A stretch of 7,043 nucleotides of DNA from an uncultured delta proteobacterium (GTDB lineage: Bacteria > UBA10199 > GCA-002796325 > 1-14-0-20-49-13): assembly GCA_903868375.1 (NCBI GenBank), contig CAIPVD010000346.1, forward strand, positions 1-7,043. The letters are read 5' to 3'. Position numbers and translations under genes: made by a program. This document shows, in pieces, positions 5,851 to 7,043 of the stretch. Each line of letters starts with the position of its first letter. Within the stretch, counting starts at the first letter, position 1. The notes beneath the pieces are model-generated. The model was not told the DNA's origin and did not search any database. It saw only the letters and a program-made list of their open reading frames with translations.

Positions 5851-7043
5851 ATGACGGTTGTAATTGAGGATTCACTAAAAAAACTCGGGTTCAAGGTTTA
5901 CGGCGACGCCAACGCAACTCAAGATGATACGTTGCTGTTCGATGATATGGACCTTGTGATAGACGAGGGCGGGCACATCTTGTATACGCCCGTTGAACCG
6001 ACTTGTTTTGAGGCCGCGGAAAAAGCCTTCAAAGAACTCTTAGACACAGGTTCATCGGAATTCACCTGCGGCCCGAACCGCTATGTCTTCAAGGACTTCA
6101 AGTTGCATTCGACAACAATGTCACCAGATGAGGAACTTATTTCCTATCGTGCGGTACTGCAAGATCGCGGAACTAAACTGCGTGCGCAATACAATGTTGA
6201 GATCATTTCTCTCATGTACAAGGCCGGATATATAAAAGAGGCGCTTGAGAAATTCGATGAGGTCAGCAATAAATATAAAGATGCGAACGGGATCGTAGGC
6301 GTTGAACTTACAAAGCTTGGCCTTCTGGATAAGGCCAAAGTAGTATTCTCGGCAACGCTTGCGAAGATAAAAGAGAGCAAGATCATCAGACAGGAGTTCT
6401 TCTCGAACGCACTTGACGTCTACGTCTACCGGCTCTCCGATGCGGTCAAGGCAGGATTTGATAAAAAGGCCGCTTATGCCCTTGCAATGGACGCACTTGG
6501 GGTTGCAAACGATCCGACGCGCTTCACCGAAATGAAGCAGCAGCGGCGGGCGCTCTATGCGTGCGCCAGCTTATTGACGGAGCTTGGAAAAAAGGACGAG
6601 GCACTGAAGATATACAAAAGTGTCCCGAAAATTCATGCTGCGTTCTACACTGAAAAGGCCAATTCATGGGATGTTAACGGCCGATTGAGAGATGCGGTGG
6701 GCTTTGTCGTGGAATTGTTCAACAACGGCTTTGAAAGTGAGGCCAGAGATACGTTTAGTGAAGTTCTGGGCGGGCTTGAGAAGATCAAGGATCGGAGAGA
6801 ACTATATAATGAGTCCTCTGATCTCGCATATTCGCTCGGCTACCTGAAGGAAGAGTTCGGTCTGGATTGCTATCTGAAGTTGATAGAAAAGGCGGAAAAG
6901 ATATCGCTCTCTATTATGCTTGAACCGATCCTATCCGGTTTCGTATCGACATCATCTTCCGCGGACAATGCGTACAGCAGGGAGGGCGCAGAGAAGGTCT
7001 TCGCGAGGCTCGAGAAGGACGCCGAAAAACTTGGAGATGGGAA
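5851..7043 (+). CDS. TPR-like helical-repeat protein of unknown function, 3'-truncated
   Basis: This frame is open from ATG 5851 to the right edge (397 complete codons, no stop), so the protein is longer than seen here. The N-terminal part (about 1-95, MTVVIEDSLKKLGFKVYGDA...) looks mixed alpha/beta. It contains LLFDDMDLVIDEGGHILYTP (28-47) and CGPNRYVFKDFKL, and matches no family I know. From about 100 onward it is almost entirely helical, with TPR-like pairs in which small and large residues recur: LMYKAGYIKEALEKFDEV (about 121-138), GLLDKAKVVFSATL (157-170) and LLTELGKKDEALKIYKSV (about 240-257). Such repeats usually form protein-binding solenoids. No signal peptide or transmembrane segment is visible, so a cytoplasmic scaffold or partner protein is the best guess. 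The 173-residue gene upstream might be functionally linked, but nothing in the sequence shows it. Coding is supported by length, ribosome binding site and even residue composition; function is unknown. Confidence 0.8.
   Translation, partial: MTVVIEDSLKKLGFKVYGDANATQDDTLLFDDMDLVIDEGGHILYTPVEPTCFEAAEKAFKELLDTGSSEFTCGPNRYVFKDFKLHSTTMSPDEELISYRAVLQDRGTKLRAQYNVEIISLMYKAGYIKEALEKFDEVSNKYKDANGIVGVELTKLGLLDKAKVVFSATLAKIKESKIIRQEFFSNALDVYVYRLSDAVKAGFDKKAAYALAMDALGVANDPTRFTEMKQQRRALYACASLLTELGKKDEALKIYKSVPKIHAAFYTEKANSWDVNGRLRDAVGFVVELFNNGFESEARDTFSEVLGGLEKIKDRRELYNESSDLAYSLGYLKEEFGLDCYLKLIEKAEKISLSIMLEPILSGFVSTSSSADNAYSREGAEKVFARLEKDAEKLGDG

Noticed and set aside
5562..5894. Minus-strand open frame across the end of the hypothetical gene and the start of the TPR-like gene
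   Set aside because: It overlaps two + strand frames that have good ribosome binding sites, and its own translation shows no recognisable motif.

Overview
This window holds the 3' end of a bacterial de novo pyrimidine operon, followed by two genes of unknown function, all on the + strand. The order is pyrC (dihydroorotase, cut by the left edge), carA and carB (small and large subunits of glutamine-dependent carbamoyl-phosphate synthase), then a 173-residue hypothetical protein, then a long TPR-like protein cut by the right edge. pyrC and carA overlap by 35 nt and carA and carB are 1 nt apart, so these three are almost certainly co-transcribed and translationally coupled. Their products act in sequence: CarA releases ammonia from glutamine, CarB makes carbamoyl phosphate, and PyrC closes carbamoyl-aspartate to dihydroorotate. 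The aspartate transcarbamylase step (PyrB) is not in the window; pyrB may lie upstream.

The striking feature is that the pyrimidine genes are peppered with short repeats that are translated as part of the proteins. (1) pyrC carries an octamer array (aggaaccc x3) read as RNPGTQEP. (2) carA carries two 24-bp palindromic units read as VAPRRCKA-VAPRRREV in the inter-domain linker. (3) carB carries a 36-bp REP-type palindrome (cggggaca...tgtccccg) sitting where about 50 residues of the central helical domain should be. (4) carB also has a single copy of the pyrC octamer exactly where the reading frame breaks. (5) carB has an 86-bp three-hairpin element with perfect 12-bp terminal inverted repeats, read through as 29 residues in the second synthetase half. 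Four repeat families in about 4.3 kb of essential coding sequence, all at linkers or loops, resemble the protein-coding palindromic elements (RPEs) of Rickettsia.

carB is read as two overlapping ORFs in different frames. Adding two more octamer units, which gives the same three-unit array seen in pyrC, restores one continuous frame. The break is therefore best explained by loss of 16 nt from the array, either in the cell (slippage) or during assembly of a repeat-rich genome. A natural split of CarB, as known in Aquifex and some archaea, is the alternative.

The organism is a bacterium with moderate GC. The style of CarA, CarB and PyrC and the GGGGACA-type and CATTGCGAG-type repeats recall uncultured lineages known mainly from metagenomes (Deltaproteobacteria- or Omnitrophota-like), but this is an impression from recall and not a demonstrated placement. 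The downstream genes (5259 onward) carry none of the repeats; sampled stretches of the 173-residue gene are more AT-rich (about 40% GC) than carB (about 55% in one sampled line). They probably form a separate unit with their own promoter.
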